A stretch of 64,000 nucleotides of DNA from Dethiothermospora halolimnae (GCF_037577855.1 NZ_JBAKFX010000004.1:62001-126000), one strand, 5' to 3'; positions 8,366-16,913 are shown, counted from the stretch's first letter. Made by a program: numbers and translations. The notes: generated by a model not told the origin, from the letters alone.

Positions 8366-8569
8366 TTAGATTAAGTAAGATAGTAATAGATGATAATTAT
8401 CCCTATGTTTCTTACTTGCTTCATGGCAGATATTTTTTAGCTCACAATCTAAAAAAGACCCAGCTAGATTTAAATATTTTTTATAAAGTAAAGCTTCTTC
8501 GTTTAATTGTTCCTCTAATAGTGAAAGTAACTTGGTATCTAATTCTCTTTTTGAGCTAATGTTGGCCAT
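8366..8569 (-). CDS. Small CotF/ferritin-like protein, probably coat-related
   Basis: A 67-residue helical protein (ELDTKLLSLLEEQLNEEALLYKKYLNLAGSFLDCELKNICHEASKKHRDNYHLLLSYL). It has the two-helix EE...Y / C...H pattern seen in small CotF-like and ferritin-like proteins of spore formers. The start ATG is preceded by GGAGGGATATT. It lies on the same strand as the CotF-like gene at 7681-7944, but 420 bp of repeats separate them. Its last codons abut an inverted module G. The assignment to coat proteins is a similarity impression; a separate small helical protein is possible. Confidence 0.65.
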   Translation of the reverse strand: MANISSKRELDTKLLSLLEEQLNEEALLYKKYLNLAGSFLDCELKNICHEASKKHRDNYHLLLSYLI

Positions 8570-8727
8570 AATATCCCTCCGTTATGAAAATCGATAGATT
8601 TATTTGTAATATTATTATTTAACAATAACCATAATATATAGCATGAAATAAATGAAATGACAAACAATAAAATAGTTTAAATGAAAATTATGTTATAATA
8701 TACATTAATAAAGCTATAAGGAGTGAA

Positions 8728-9555
8728 ATGATGTCATTAGAAGAAAAATACCAGAAATTGCATCAAATAATAAAAGAATTAAAAAAAGTAGTTGTAGCTT
8801 TTTCAGGGGGAGTAGATAGTACCCTTTTATCAAAAGTATGTTATGATGTATTAGATAATAATGCTAAGGCAATAACTGTATTAGGTCCAATGCATCCATC
8901 TAGGGAGATAAATGAAGCTAAGGAGTTTAGTAGATCAATAGGAATAGATCATAAAATGATTAAGATAAATGAGAGGGAGTTTAAGGATCTATTTAAAAAT
9001 AATCCAACTGATAGATGCTATATATGCAAGAAAAAAGTATTTACATCAATAAAACAAGAAGCTAAAAGCTTAGGAATTAACTATGTATTAGACGGCTCCA
9101 ATGTTGATGATTTGGGAGATTATAGACCAGGAATGAAAGCTATAGAAGAGTTGGAAGTTAAAAGTCCATTAAAAGAAGCTGGATTTACTAAAGATGATAT
9201 AAGGGCATTATCTAAAAAGTTAGGGTTACCAACGTGGGATAAGCCAGCATTTGCTTGTCTTATAACGAGAATTCCATACCATAAAGAGATAACTAAAGAT
9301 AAACTTAAAATGATCGAAAATGCTGAAGACTATTTGAGTAGTATAGGTTTTAAACAATATAGAGTAAGACATCATGGGGATATGGCTAGAATAGAAGTTT
9401 CTAGAGATGAAAGAAATAAATTTTTTAATATGGAATTAATGGACAAGATATCGGGTAAATTAAAAGAGATTGGATTTACCTATGTAACAATGGATTTAGA
9501 GGGATATAGTCAAGGGAAAATGAACACTTTCATTAAAGAAGAAAGTGTAAAGTAA
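8728..9555 (+). CDS. larE: LarE, ATP-dependent sacrificial sulfur transferase
   Basis: LarE adenylates and then sulfurates the pyridinium dicarboxylate precursor of the nickel-pincer nucleotide cofactor. The 275-residue PP-loop ATPase has the SGGVDS motif at residues 26-31. The CLITRIPY motif holds C177, matching the sulfur-donating cysteine of Lactobacillus LarE (C176). Two other cysteines lie in DRCYICKKK. AAGGAG precedes tandem ATGs at 8728 and 8731; the second is better spaced. A TATAAT at about 8694 may be the -10. larB and larC follow. The C-terminal codons (IKEESVK, stop) lie within repeat module G. Confidence 0.92.
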   Translation: MMSLEEKYQKLHQIIKELKKVVVAFSGGVDSTLLSKVCYDVLDNNAKAITVLGPMHPSREINEAKEFSRSIGIDHKMIKINEREFKDLFKNNPTDRCYICKKKVFTSIKQEAKSLGINYVLDGSNVDDLGDYRPGMKAIEELEVKSPLKEAGFTKDDIRALSKKLGLPTWDKPAFACLITRIPYHKEITKDKLKMIENAEDYLSSIGFKQYRVRHHGDMARIEVSRDERNKFFNMELMDKISGKLKEIGFTYVTMDLEGYSQGKMNTFIKEESVK

Positions 9556-9715
9556 GAAAGAAGAAAGATAAAAGCAAAGAATAAAGAATGAAGAATAGAG
9601 AATAGATAAGGAGATTTTACTCCCGATGGTCGTAAAATTTTATTAGAATAGAAACAAAGTGTCCTAGGCCACTTTGCACCATATCTATTCTTTATTCTCT
9701 ATTATCTATTCTTTA
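9540..9715. repeat. Modular repeat block between larE and larB
   Basis: Module G overlaps the larE 3' end. Then come the heptad arm (AGAATAAAGAATGAAGAATA), module C (TTTTACTCCCGATGGTCGTA, 9613), module D (ACAAAGTGTCCTAGGCCACT, 9652), and the complementary arm (TCTATTCTTTATTCTCTATT, 9683). It ends just before the larB ribosome binding site. Confidence 0.87.
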
Positions 9716-9737
9716 AAAAAAGAGGGTGGTGTTTGAA

Positions 9738-10499
9738 GTGACAAATGAAGATATAAAGAAGATACTGGAAGGTGTAAAAGATGGTAATGTGGATATAGAT
9801 TCTGCTATGGATAGACTTAAGGATCTTCCCTTTGAAGATTTAGGTTATGCTAAGATTGACCATCATAGGGGTCTTAGAAATGGATACCCTGAAGTTATAT
9901 ATTGTCAAGGAAAGTCTATAGAACATATAAAGGGTATTGTGGAGAAAATGTTATTAAGGGAAAATAATATATTATTAACTAGGGCAAATATTGATATATA
10001 TAATGCAATAAAAGAAATAACCGATGATGTGGAGTACCATGAGCTAGCTAGAATAGTTCTAGTTAAAAAAAGGGAAATTGGAACAACAGATAGTAAAATA
10101 CTAGTTGTAACGGGAGGCACTTCCGATATACCAGTGGCAGATGAGGCTTATATAACTGCTAAGGTTTTAGGCAATAGTGTAGACAAACTCTATGATGTGG
10201 GGGTTGCTGGAATACATAGACTATTATCCCATAGGGAAAAACTAGATGAAGCAAATATAATAATCGTAGTTGCAGGTATGGAAGGGGCCTTAGCCAGTGT
10301 AGTTGGAGGGCTGGTTGATAAGCCAGTAATAGCAGTGCCAACCAGTATAGGCTATGGAGCAAACTTCAACGGTCTAGCTGCCCTTTTAGCCATGCTAAAT
10401 AGCTGCGCCAGTGGTGTTGGAGTTGTAAATATAGATAATGGATTTGGAGCAGGATATCTGGCTAGTACTATTAATAGGCAAATTGAGAAAAATAGATAA
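9738..10499 (+). CDS. larB: LarB, pyridinium carboxylase of nickel-pincer cofactor synthesis
   Basis: LarB carboxylates and hydrolyses nicotinic acid adenine dinucleotide to pyridinium-3,5-dicarboxylate mononucleotide. The protein (about 253 residues) has the LarB N-terminal domain (LEGVKDGNVDIDSAMDRLKDLPFEDLGYAKIDHHR...) and a C-terminal PurE-like fold with VVTGGTSDIPVADEAYITAK and VAGMEGALASVVGGLVDKPVIAVPTSIGYG. The frame opens at GTG 9726, but GAGGGTGG at 9722-9729 places the start at the GTG at 9738, giving MTNEDIKK. It lies between larE and larC, separated from both by repeat elements. Confidence 0.93.
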   Translation: MTNEDIKKILEGVKDGNVDIDSAMDRLKDLPFEDLGYAKIDHHRGLRNGYPEVIYCQGKSIEHIKGIVEKMLLRENNILLTRANIDIYNAIKEITDDVEYHELARIVLVKKREIGTTDSKILVVTGGTSDIPVADEAYITAKVLGNSVDKLYDVGVAGIHRLLSHREKLDEANIIIVVAGMEGALASVVGGLVDKPVIAVPTSIGYGANFNGLAALLAMLNSCASGVGVVNIDNGFGAGYLASTINRQIEKNR

Positions 10500-10695
10500 C
10501 AGTTAATAACTAATAGTTAATAGTCAAAAGCAAAAGTAGCTTCGAATTCATTCGGAGGTTTTGTTAAAAATAATTGACAATTGACAATGGACAGTGGACA
10601 ATTAAAGGTGATTTTACTCCCTTTGGTCGTAAAATATTATATATTAAATCGGTTTCAACCGATTTATACCTTAAACTGTCAATTGTCAACTGCAT
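10500..10695. repeat. Repeat block with TTGACAA-type heptad arms upstream of larC
   Basis: Inverted-orientation module B (CTTCGAATTCATTCGGAG, about 10539), then a 5' arm of AATTGAC, AATGGAC, AGTGGAC heptads (10571-10603). Module C follows (TTTTACTCCCTTTGGTCGTA), then hairpin module L (AAATCGGTTTCAACCGATTT, about 10647), then a complementary 3' arm (ACTGTCAATTGTCAACTG). Two close relatives lie at 33419-33536 and 45750-45886. Confidence 0.88.
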
Positions 10696-10765
10696 AACCC
10701 CCCCACAAGATGGTGGCAAAATTAGATCGCTGATTTTATTAATTATTAAAGAGGGAGATGAAAAC

Positions 10766-11584
10766 ATGGACAAAAAAATACTATACTTCGATTGCCTATC
10801 AGGTATAAGTGGTGATATGACCATTGGGGCTTTACTTGATTTAGGTGTTGACAAAGATGAGTTTTTAAATGAGCTTAAAAAGATAAAAGTGGATGGCTAT
10901 AAGATAAATATAAAAAAAGGGCAGAAAAATGGTATAACAGGTACTAATTTCAATGTTATATTAGAAAGCCATGGTGATAACAATCACGGACATAACCATG
11001 GACATAATCATGATCATGACAATAAGCACCACAGCCACGATCAACATCATGGACATCACCACCACAGAAATCTCCATGATGTTGAACACATAATAGGGGA
11101 TAGTGATTTAAATGATAATGTAAAAAAACTTAGTAAAGAGATATTTACATATGTGGCAAAGGCAGAGGCTAAAACCCATGATAAGCCAATAGAAGAGGTT
11201 CACTTTCATGAAGTTGGAGCAATTGATTCAATAGTTGATATAATAGGTGCAGCAATATGTATTGATAAATTAGGGGTTGATGAGATATATTCATCACCAC
11301 TACATGTTGGTACTGGATTTGTAAATTGTGCCCATGGTAAAATTCCGGTTCCAGCACCGGCTACCCTTGATATATTAAGGGGAATACCAGTATATCAAAA
11401 AGGTATAAGAAGTGAACTTGTAACTCCAACGGGAGCTGCAATAATAAAGGCTTTAGCTAAGGACTTTATACCTATGCCAGAGATGGTAATAGAAAAAATA
11501 GGTTATGGCTTGGGGGATAAAGACCTCGAGATAACCAATGTATTAAGGGTAAATTTAGCTAAAAAAAAACTAAAGAGGATTTAG
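10766..11584 (+). CDS. larC: LarC N-terminal part (LarC1), nickel insertion into pincer cofactor
   Basis: LarC inserts nickel into the pincer nucleotide in a CTP-dependent cyclometallation. This 272-residue part starts MDKKILYFDCLSGISGDMTIGALLDLG, the LarC signature. It has a long His-rich insert at about residues 72-110 (NHGHNHGHNHDHD, HHGHHHH), then VHFHEVGAIDSIVDIIGA. GAGGGAGATG lies before the ATG at 10766. The open frame extends 64 codons further upstream but only through a repeat element. The frame ends at 11584 with AKKKLKRI just after a run of nine A residues. The rest of LarC continues in the -1 frame, as in the two-part larC1/larC2 of Lactobacillus. Confidence 0.92.
   Translation: MDKKILYFDCLSGISGDMTIGALLDLGVDKDEFLNELKKIKVDGYKINIKKGQKNGITGTNFNVILESHGDNNHGHNHGHNHDHDNKHHSHDQHHGHHHHRNLHDVEHIIGDSDLNDNVKKLSKEIFTYVAKAEAKTHDKPIEEVHFHEVGAIDSIVDIIGAAICIDKLGVDEIYSSPLHVGTGFVNCAHGKIPVPAPATLDILRGIPVYQKGIRSELVTPTGAAIIKALAKDFIPMPEMVIEKIGYGLGDKDLEITNVLRVNLAKKKLKRI
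11561..11570 (+). other. Probable programmed -1 ribosomal frameshift site in larC
   Basis: Nine As followed by C give the slippery heptamer A AAA AAA at 11563-11569 in the zero frame. A -1 slip reads ...AKKK then TKEDLVVLETNIDDMNPE, restoring the conserved LarC sequence. Without the slip, translation stops at 11584. Programmed frameshifting that joins LarC1 and LarC2 is described for Lactobacillus plantarum. Confidence 0.8.
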
Positions 11585-11610
11585 TTGTTTTAGAAACTAA
11601 TATTGATGAT

Positions 11611-12018
11611 ATGAACCCAGAGATATATTCCCATCTATTTGACTTGTTATTTGAAAAGGGAGCACTGGATGTATATTTAACCAATATTATTATGAAGAAA
11701 AATAGACCCGGTTCAAAAATAAGTGTACTGTGCTATATAAAGGATAGTGGCATTTTAGAAAATATATTATTTAATGAAACAACAACATTAGGTATTAGAA
11801 AGTATAAAGTGGACAGAGAAAAATTAGATAGAGAGTTTATAAAGATAAAAACTAAGTATGGAAAAATAACGGTAAAGCTAGGATTAAAAGATGGAAAAAT
11901 ATTAAAGTATGCTCCTGAATATGAGGAATGTAAAAAAATCGCTAAAATAAAAAATATACCTTTGAAAGATGTATATAAAGAGGCTTTGAGTAATGTTAGT
12001 GAAAAATTAGAAAATTAA
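11611..12018 (+). CDS. larC2: LarC C-terminal part (LarC2), expressed by -1 frameshift
   Basis: This is the C-terminal domain of the nickel-inserting LarC. The coordinates run from the first in-frame ATG, but the conserved reading begins upstream, near 11569, as TKEDLVVLETNIDD before MNPEIYSHLFDLLFEKGALDVYLTNIIMKKNRPG. No ribosome binding site precedes this ATG, which favours synthesis by frameshifting from the upstream part. LETNIDDMNPE and the MKKNRPG motif are hallmarks of LarC. The fused product would be about 420 residues. larA, the racemase-type enzyme that uses the cofactor, is not in the window. Confidence 0.88.
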   Translation: MNPEIYSHLFDLLFEKGALDVYLTNIIMKKNRPGSKISVLCYIKDSGILENILFNETTTLGIRKYKVDREKLDREFIKIKTKYGKITVKLGLKDGKILKYAPEYEECKKIAKIKNIPLKDVYKEALSNVSEKLEN

Positions 12019-12035
12019 AAAACTTAGAAAAAAGA

Positions 12036-12064
12036 TTGACAATGTAGAAATTCTTTGTTAGTAT
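12036..12064 (+). promoter_or_regulatory. Promoter of the guaB leader
   Basis: TTGACA (12036-12041), a 17-bp spacer and TAGTAT (12059-12064), about 40 bp before the riboswitch aptamer and just after larC2. Confidence 0.75.
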
Positions 12065-12103
12065 GTATAAAAATTAAACAGTTGAAATTAATATTTTTTT
12101 AAA

Positions 12104-12237
12104 CTCATATATACCCTGGAATATGGCTGGGGAGTATCTACCGGATAACCGATAATTATCTGACTATGGGTGGAATTATTCTATTGTGATAGAACTAACA
12201 CATAGATTCCACTCTTGGAGTCTGTGTGTTTTTTTTA
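12104..12237 (+). promoter_or_regulatory. Guanine-class purine riboswitch with terminator
   Basis: The P1 strands CTCATA and TATGGG enclose AATATGG, GTATCTACC and TGACTATG, the purine riboswitch core. The C in GACTATG is the position that specifies guanine rather than adenine. GTATCTACC replaces the usual GTTTCTACC (the flipped-out U48 position). The terminator at 12198-12237 (ACACATAGATTCC / GGAGTCTGTGTGT plus Ts) competes with an antiterminator pairing GGGTGGAAT (12168-12176) to ATTCCACT. This is a guanine OFF switch by inference. The next gene is guaB, 570 bp downstream across repeats. Confidence 0.92.
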
Positions 12238-12239
12238 TA

Positions 12240-12800
12240 AACTTAAACTTAAACCTAAACTTAAACTAGAGAAATGATATATGTACAATATTGTATATAT
12301 ATCATTTTTCTAAAAGCAACCTTTTTTTAAAGAAGAATGGGTAAAGAAGAAAGAAGAATTGTAAAAGCAAAGAATAAAGAATAGAGAATAAATAAGGAAA
12401 CCTTCGAATGAATTCGAAGCTACGTTATATTCCGTTGTTGGGGGATTCGTAATCCCCCAACCAATAAAATTAGAGAAGGTGAAAAACTGTGGGATTATGA
12501 ATTCTCTAGTAACGAAGAAAATTTACAATTTAAAATTTTCAAGGTGCTCCAAGGCATAAACTTTGGATCACCAAAACTAACAATTAACAATTAAAAATTA
12601 ACAATTCCGAAGCAAAGTTTCGGCATGCGTAGGGACAGGGCATGCCCTGTCCACCCGCCCTGAAAGTGGCGGGAATGGGCCGAAAATAAATTAAATAAGA
12701 AACAAAGAAAGACTAGCAATCCCAAATTATGTAACTAAATCAATTTAAAATTTATAATTTATAATTTAAAATTCCGAAGCAAAGCTTCGGCGAAAGGGGT
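12240..12800. repeat. Composite repeat block between riboswitch and guaB
   Basis: There is no gene here. In order: an AACTTAAACTTAAACC arm (12240); module G (12329); heptad arm; module B (CTTCGAATGAATTCGAAG, 12401); module A (12434-12461); an ATTTACAATTTAAAATTTTC arm; module K (GGTGCTCCAAGGC...TTTGGATCACC); arm ACAATTAACAATTAAAAATT; module E (CAGGGCATGCCCTG) with CCCGCC...GGCGGG; an arm of ATTTATAATTTAAAATT units; and the hairpin CCGAAGCAAAGCTTCGG (12774-12790) beside the guaB ribosome binding site. Confidence 0.85.
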
Positions 12801-12808
12801 GTAATATT

Positions 12809-14263
12809 ATGGAAAAATTTTTAGGAGAAGGCTTAACTTTTGATGATGTTTTATTGGTACCAGCTAAATCAGAAGTTTTGCCTAAAAATGTAAAGGTTAA
12901 TACAAAGCTTACTAAAAAAATAAAACTGAATATACCTATAATGAGTGCAGGAATGGATACGGTAACAGAGGCTCGAATGGCTATAGCTATGGCTAGAGAA
13001 GGTGGTATTGGAATAATTCACAAAAATATGTCAATAGAAGCTCAGGCCATGGAAGTAGATAAGGTTAAAAGATCAGAGCATGGTGTAATAACCGATCCTT
13101 TTTATTTATCTGAAAATCATGTTGTGGCAGATGCATTGGAATTAATGGAGAGATATCATATATCAGGAGTCCCAATAGTAAATGATAATAGAAAGCTAAT
13201 TGGAATAATAACAAATAGGGACATAAGGTTTGAAACCGATACAACTAAAAAAATAAGTGGGGTTATGACTAAAGAAAATCTAATAACAGCTCAAGAAGGT
13301 ATTTCAATGGACTCTGCTTTAGAAATAATGAAAAATCATAAGATCGAAAAGTTACCCCTAGTTGATAATGATGAAATATTAGTGGGATTAATAACTATTA
13401 AGGACATAGAAAAATCTATACAATACCCAAATTCAGCTAAGGATGATAACGGAAGGCTTTTAGCAGGGGCTGCAGTTGGAGTAACGGGAGATGTATTAGA
13501 TAGAGTTGAAGCTTTGGTTGACTCTCAAGTAGATGTTATAGTTATAGATACGGCCCATGGCCATTCTAAGGGAGTTTTGGAAGCCGTTAAGAAAATAAAG
13601 GGACGTTTTCCAGAAGTACAGTTAATAGCAGGAAATGTTGCAACAGCAAGTGCCACAGAGGATCTTATAAATGCAGGTGCAGATGCAGTAAAAGTTGGCA
13701 TTGGACCTGGCTCCATTTGTACAACTAGAGTTGTTGCTGGGGTTGGAGTTCCTCAAATAACTGCAATATATGATTGTGCAAATGCCGCTAGAAAATATGG
13801 TATACCAATAATAGCGGATGGTGGTATAAAATATTCAGGAGATATAGTAAAAGCCATATCAGCTGGAGCTAACGTTACTATGATGGGTTCCATGTTTGCA
13901 GGAACGGAAGAAAGTCCTGGAGAAACTGAACTTTATAATGGAAGAAGATTTAAAGTATATAGGGGCATGGGTTCTTTGGGAGCTATGGCAGCAGGAAGTA
14001 AAGATAGATATTTCCAAGAAGATAGTAAAAAGTTTGTACCAGAGGGAGTAGAAGGTAGAATTTCGTATAAAGGACCCCTTAAGGATACAGTATATCAGCT
14101 TGTAGGTGGCCTTAAGTCTGGTATGGGATATTGTGGTTCTGCTACAATAGAAGAACTAAAAGAAAAGGGACAATTTATTAAGATAACAGGAGCTGGACTT
14201 ATAGAGAGTCATCCCCATGATATTCATATAACGAAAGAGGCACCGAATTATAGTAAACAATAA
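12809..14263 (+). CDS. guaB: IMP dehydrogenase
   Basis: Oxidises IMP to XMP with NAD, the committed step to GMP. At 484 residues it has the usual length. It starts EKFLGEGLTFDDVLLVPAKSEVLP. Two CBS domains occupy about residues 95-205 (HVVADALELMERYHISGVPIV; MDSALEIMKNHKIEKLPLV). The barrel resumes with VIDTAHGHSKGV. The catalytic loop GPGSICTTR places the nucleophile at Cys304. MGSMFAGTEESPGE and the YRGMGSLGAM loop follow. AAAGGGGTG precedes the ATG, right after the CCGAAGC hairpin. Control by the upstream guanine riboswitch is inferred from position. guaA follows after another repeat block. Confidence 0.98.
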   Translation: MEKFLGEGLTFDDVLLVPAKSEVLPKNVKVNTKLTKKIKLNIPIMSAGMDTVTEARMAIAMAREGGIGIIHKNMSIEAQAMEVDKVKRSEHGVITDPFYLSENHVVADALELMERYHISGVPIVNDNRKLIGIITNRDIRFETDTTKKISGVMTKENLITAQEGISMDSALEIMKNHKIEKLPLVDNDEILVGLITIKDIEKSIQYPNSAKDDNGRLLAGAAVGVTGDVLDRVEALVDSQVDVIVIDTAHGHSKGVLEAVKKIKGRFPEVQLIAGNVATASATEDLINAGADAVKVGIGPGSICTTRVVAGVGVPQITAIYDCANAARKYGIPIIADGGIKYSGDIVKAISAGANVTMMGSMFAGTEESPGETELYNGRRFKVYRGMGSLGAMAAGSKDRYFQEDSKKFVPEGVEGRISYKGPLKDTVYQLVGGLKSGMGYCGSATIEELKEKGQFIKITGAGLIESHPHDIHITKEAPNYSKQ

Positions 14264-14274
14264 TTAACCTTTGG

Positions 14275-14802
14275 TTAATTGGTGCAGAGTGCAAAGTACA
14301 GCGTGCAGGTATAAATTAAAGAAGAATGGATAAAGAAAAAAGAAGAATTAAAAAAACAAAGAACAACAAATAACCAAAAAACCATAAAACCGACTAATTC
14401 TGTTGTTGGGGGATTACGAATCCCCCAGTAACGAAGAAAAGTTATAATTTAAAATTTAAAATTCCAAAGTGCCGGTCCAAGGCACAAACTCCGGATCATC
14501 AAAGCTAACAATTAAAAATTAGCAATTAACAATTCCGAAGTATTACTTCGGCAGATGTAGGAACTGGGCATGCCCAGTCCACCCGCCCTGAAAGTGGCGG
14601 GAAGGAGCCGAAAATAAAACTGATAAAAAACAAAGAACAACTAGCAGCCAGAAACTACGTAACCGAATCAATTTATAATTTAAAATTTACAATTTAAAAT
14701 TCCGAAGCATTGGTCCAAAGCAAAAACTCTGGACCCACACAAATTAACAATTAGCAATTAAAAATTAACAATTCCGAAGCACCTGCTTCGGCAGAGAGGG
14801 GT
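14275..14802. repeat. Composite repeat block between guaB and guaA
   Basis: No gene. Contains module G (14318-14365), inverted module A (14402-14427), arm AATTTAAAATTT, module K (GGTCCAAGGCACAAACTCCG), arm ACAATTAAAAATTAGC, hairpin CCGAAGTATTACTTCGG (about 14535), module E (CTGGGCATGCCCAG), CCCGCC...GGCGGG, arm ATTTATAATTTAAAATTT, a second module K (GGTCCAAAGC...CTCTGGACC), arm, and hairpin CCGAAGCACCTGCTTCGG (14774) beside the guaA ribosome binding site. No riboswitch was seen. Confidence 0.83.
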
Positions 14803-14808
14803 AAATCA

Positions 14809-16341
14809 ATGACAAATAATACAGTTTTAATTCTAGACTTTGGTGGGCAATATAGCCAGCTTATAGCAAGAAGAGTTAGGGAAGCTAATGTATATTGTGA
14901 AATAGTTCCCTATAGCTATAGTATAGATGAGATAAAAGAAAAAAATCCCAAGGGAATAATATTCTCAGGAGGACCCTCCAGTGTATATGGAGATAAGTCT
15001 CCAACATGTGATAAGGATATATTTAAGCTAGACATTCCTATCCTAGGAATATGTTATGGTGGACAACTAATGGCCCATATCTTCGGAGGTAAAGTAAATA
15101 GAGCTAAATCTAGGGAATATGGAAAGGCTGCCATTGAAATAGAGGATAGGGAAGGTATATTTAAAGACATAGATAATAAAAGTCTTTGCTGGATGAGTCA
15201 TACCGATTATATAGAAGAGCCACCGGCAGATTTTATAGTCACTGCAAAAACTGAAAGTTGTCCTGTTGCTGCAATGAAAAATATAGAAAAAAAATTATAT
15301 GCAGTTCAGTTCCATCCGGAGGTTGAACATACCCATCAAGGAAAAGATATGATTAAAAACTTCCTATATGAGGTATGTGAAATAGAACCAGATTGGGATA
15401 TGGGAGATTTTGCAACAGAGACTATAGAAATGTTAAAGAAAAAAATAGGGGATAAGAAAGCATTATGTGCACTATCAGGGGGAGTAGATTCTTCAGTTGC
15501 AGCAGTACTTGTTCATAAAGCCATAGGAAAAAACTTAACCTGTGTATTTGTTGACCATGGTTTACTTAGGAAAGATGAAGGGGATCAGGTTGAAGAAGTA
15601 TTTAAAGAAAAATTTGATATGAATCTCATTAGAGTTAATGCTCAAGATAGATTTTTAGGAAAACTAAAGGGAGTAACCGACCCAGAAAAGAAAAGAAAAA
15701 TCATTGGAGAAGAGTTTATCAGAGTATTTGAAGAAGAAAAAGCTAAGTTAGGAGAAATAGATTATTTAGTTCAAGGTACCATATATCCCGATGTAATAGA
15801 AAGTGGTACCGATAGCGCAGAAGTTATAAAAAGTCATCATAATGTTGGAGGACTTCCAGAGGATGTGGACTTTGATTTAATTGAACCATTAAATCAATTA
15901 TTTAAAGATGAGGTTAGGGAAGTGGGTAGGGAACTAAATATTCCCAGTGAAATAGTTGATAGACAGCCATTCCCTGGACCAGGTCTAGCTATTAGGGTTC
16001 TTGGAGAAATAACAGAGGAGAAATTAAATATAGTTAGGGAAGCTGATTATATTTTTAGAGATGAGATAAGAAAAGCTGGACTCCAAAAGGAAATATGGCA
16101 ATACTTTGCTGCCCTTCCTAACATCAGAAGTGTTGGGGTAATGGGAGACGAAAGAACATATACCCATACCATAGCTCTTCGTGCTGTAACAAGTGTGGAT
16201 GGAATGACATCTGATTGGGCAAGGATACCCTTTGAGGTGCTAGAGAAAGTATCAAATAAAATAGTAAATAATGTAGATGGGGTAAATAGGATTGTATATG
16301 ATATTACATCTAAGCCACCGTCAACTATAGAGTGGGAATAA
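14809..16341 (+). CDS. guaA: GMP synthase (glutamine-hydrolysing)
   Basis: Converts XMP to GMP using glutamine nitrogen and ATP. The 510-residue protein has an N-terminal class I amidotransferase domain: ILDFGGQYSQLIARRVRE, nucleophile Cys82 in GICYGGQ, and QFHPEVEHT carrying the His and Glu. The ATP pyrophosphatase domain follows with ALSGGVDSSV near residue 222 and the C-terminal dimerisation domain (RQPFPGPGLAIR, KPPSTIEWE). GAGAGGGG lies before the ATG. Together with guaB it completes the guanine branch. A strong terminator follows. Confidence 0.98.
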   Translation: MTNNTVLILDFGGQYSQLIARRVREANVYCEIVPYSYSIDEIKEKNPKGIIFSGGPSSVYGDKSPTCDKDIFKLDIPILGICYGGQLMAHIFGGKVNRAKSREYGKAAIEIEDREGIFKDIDNKSLCWMSHTDYIEEPPADFIVTAKTESCPVAAMKNIEKKLYAVQFHPEVEHTHQGKDMIKNFLYEVCEIEPDWDMGDFATETIEMLKKKIGDKKALCALSGGVDSSVAAVLVHKAIGKNLTCVFVDHGLLRKDEGDQVEEVFKEKFDMNLIRVNAQDRFLGKLKGVTDPEKKRKIIGEEFIRVFEEEKAKLGEIDYLVQGTIYPDVIESGTDSAEVIKSHHNVGGLPEDVDFDLIEPLNQLFKDEVREVGRELNIPSEIVDRQPFPGPGLAIRVLGEITEEKLNIVREADYIFRDEIRKAGLQKEIWQYFAALPNIRSVGVMGDERTYTHTIALRAVTSVDGMTSDWARIPFEVLEKVSNKIVNNVDGVNRIVYDITSKPPSTIEWE

Positions 16342-16385
16342 AAAAAGAGTAGGGACTCAATATATTGAGTCCCTACTCTTTTTAT
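16342..16385 (+). terminator. Rho-independent terminator of guaA
   Basis: AGAGTAGGGACTCAA / TTGAGTCCCTACTCT with a TATA loop and flanking A and T tracts. The stem is built on the same CAATATATTG-type palindromic core as the intergenic hairpin module J. Confidence 0.9.
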
Positions 16386-16406
16386 TTACCTGCATTCTGT
16401 ACCTTC

Positions 16407-16676
16407 TTAGTTGTTGGGGGATTCGTAATCCCCCAAATCCTCTTTCCATTCAGCTAATACTTGTTCACAGGCTGCTATGGTTGCATTATTGGTCACTTCT
16501 TTTATTTCCCCTTTACCTATCCAATCATTACCTTGACTTGTATATAAACTCTCAAGCAAAGCCTCTAATTTTTCAATAGTATATTTAGGATCATTATTTC
16601 TTTGATAATTTAAGTTTGAATAAACATTATCAAAGGTAGTATTATACTTTTCTTTTTTGAATTCCTCTAAAAACAT
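16407..16676 (-). CDS. Unknown small protein, paralogue of 17962-18231, with repeat-encoded C-terminus
   Basis: An 89-residue protein with no recognised family. It starts MFLEEFKKEKYNTTFDNVYSNLNYQ, with a central YTIEKLEALLESLYTSQGNDWIGKGEIKEVTNNATIAACEQVLAEW. It is largely helical and charged, with no signal peptide or membrane segment. The start ATG has GGAGGCGATACT upstream. It is clearly homologous to the second gene at 17962-18231 (shared GNDW.G...I..A.I.A...LAEWKE). The last residues GDYESPNN and the stop are encoded by a copy of hairpin module A read in reverse. The two genes bracket two unrelated small genes. Confidence 0.72.
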   Translation of the reverse strand: MFLEEFKKEKYNTTFDNVYSNLNYQRNNDPKYTIEKLEALLESLYTSQGNDWIGKGEIKEVTNNATIAACEQVLAEWKEDLGDYESPNN

Positions 16677-16913
16677 AGTATCGCCTCCAAATGTATTAAG
16701 TATTTATTATATTTTATTACATAAACTAATTACCCATCAATATAAAAAAATAAAATATAATTTATAATGAAAAAAAAAGGAATTAAGTAGCTATATGTCG
16801 AAATTAGTAGATAAAGATTTACATGGTACTATGGTACTATTTTTTAGGGAACATACAGTCTAAAAAAACTATAATTAATCAGTGTATAATATGTAATGAA
16901 AGAGAGGGATATT

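Noticed and set aside
8095..8559. 154-codon plus-strand frame beginning MSSLLGDYESPNN
   Set aside because: It starts inside repeat module A, runs through inverted repeat modules, overlaps the small coat-like gene on the other strand and has no ribosome binding site.
10574..10765. N-terminal extension of larC by 64 codons
   Set aside because: The extension is translated repeat arm and hairpin sequence; the conserved LarC start and a ribosome binding site are at 10766.
14265..14808. Riboswitch upstream of guaA
   Set aside because: Looked for purine aptamer core (TATGG, TTTCTACC, GACTATG) and found only repeat modules.
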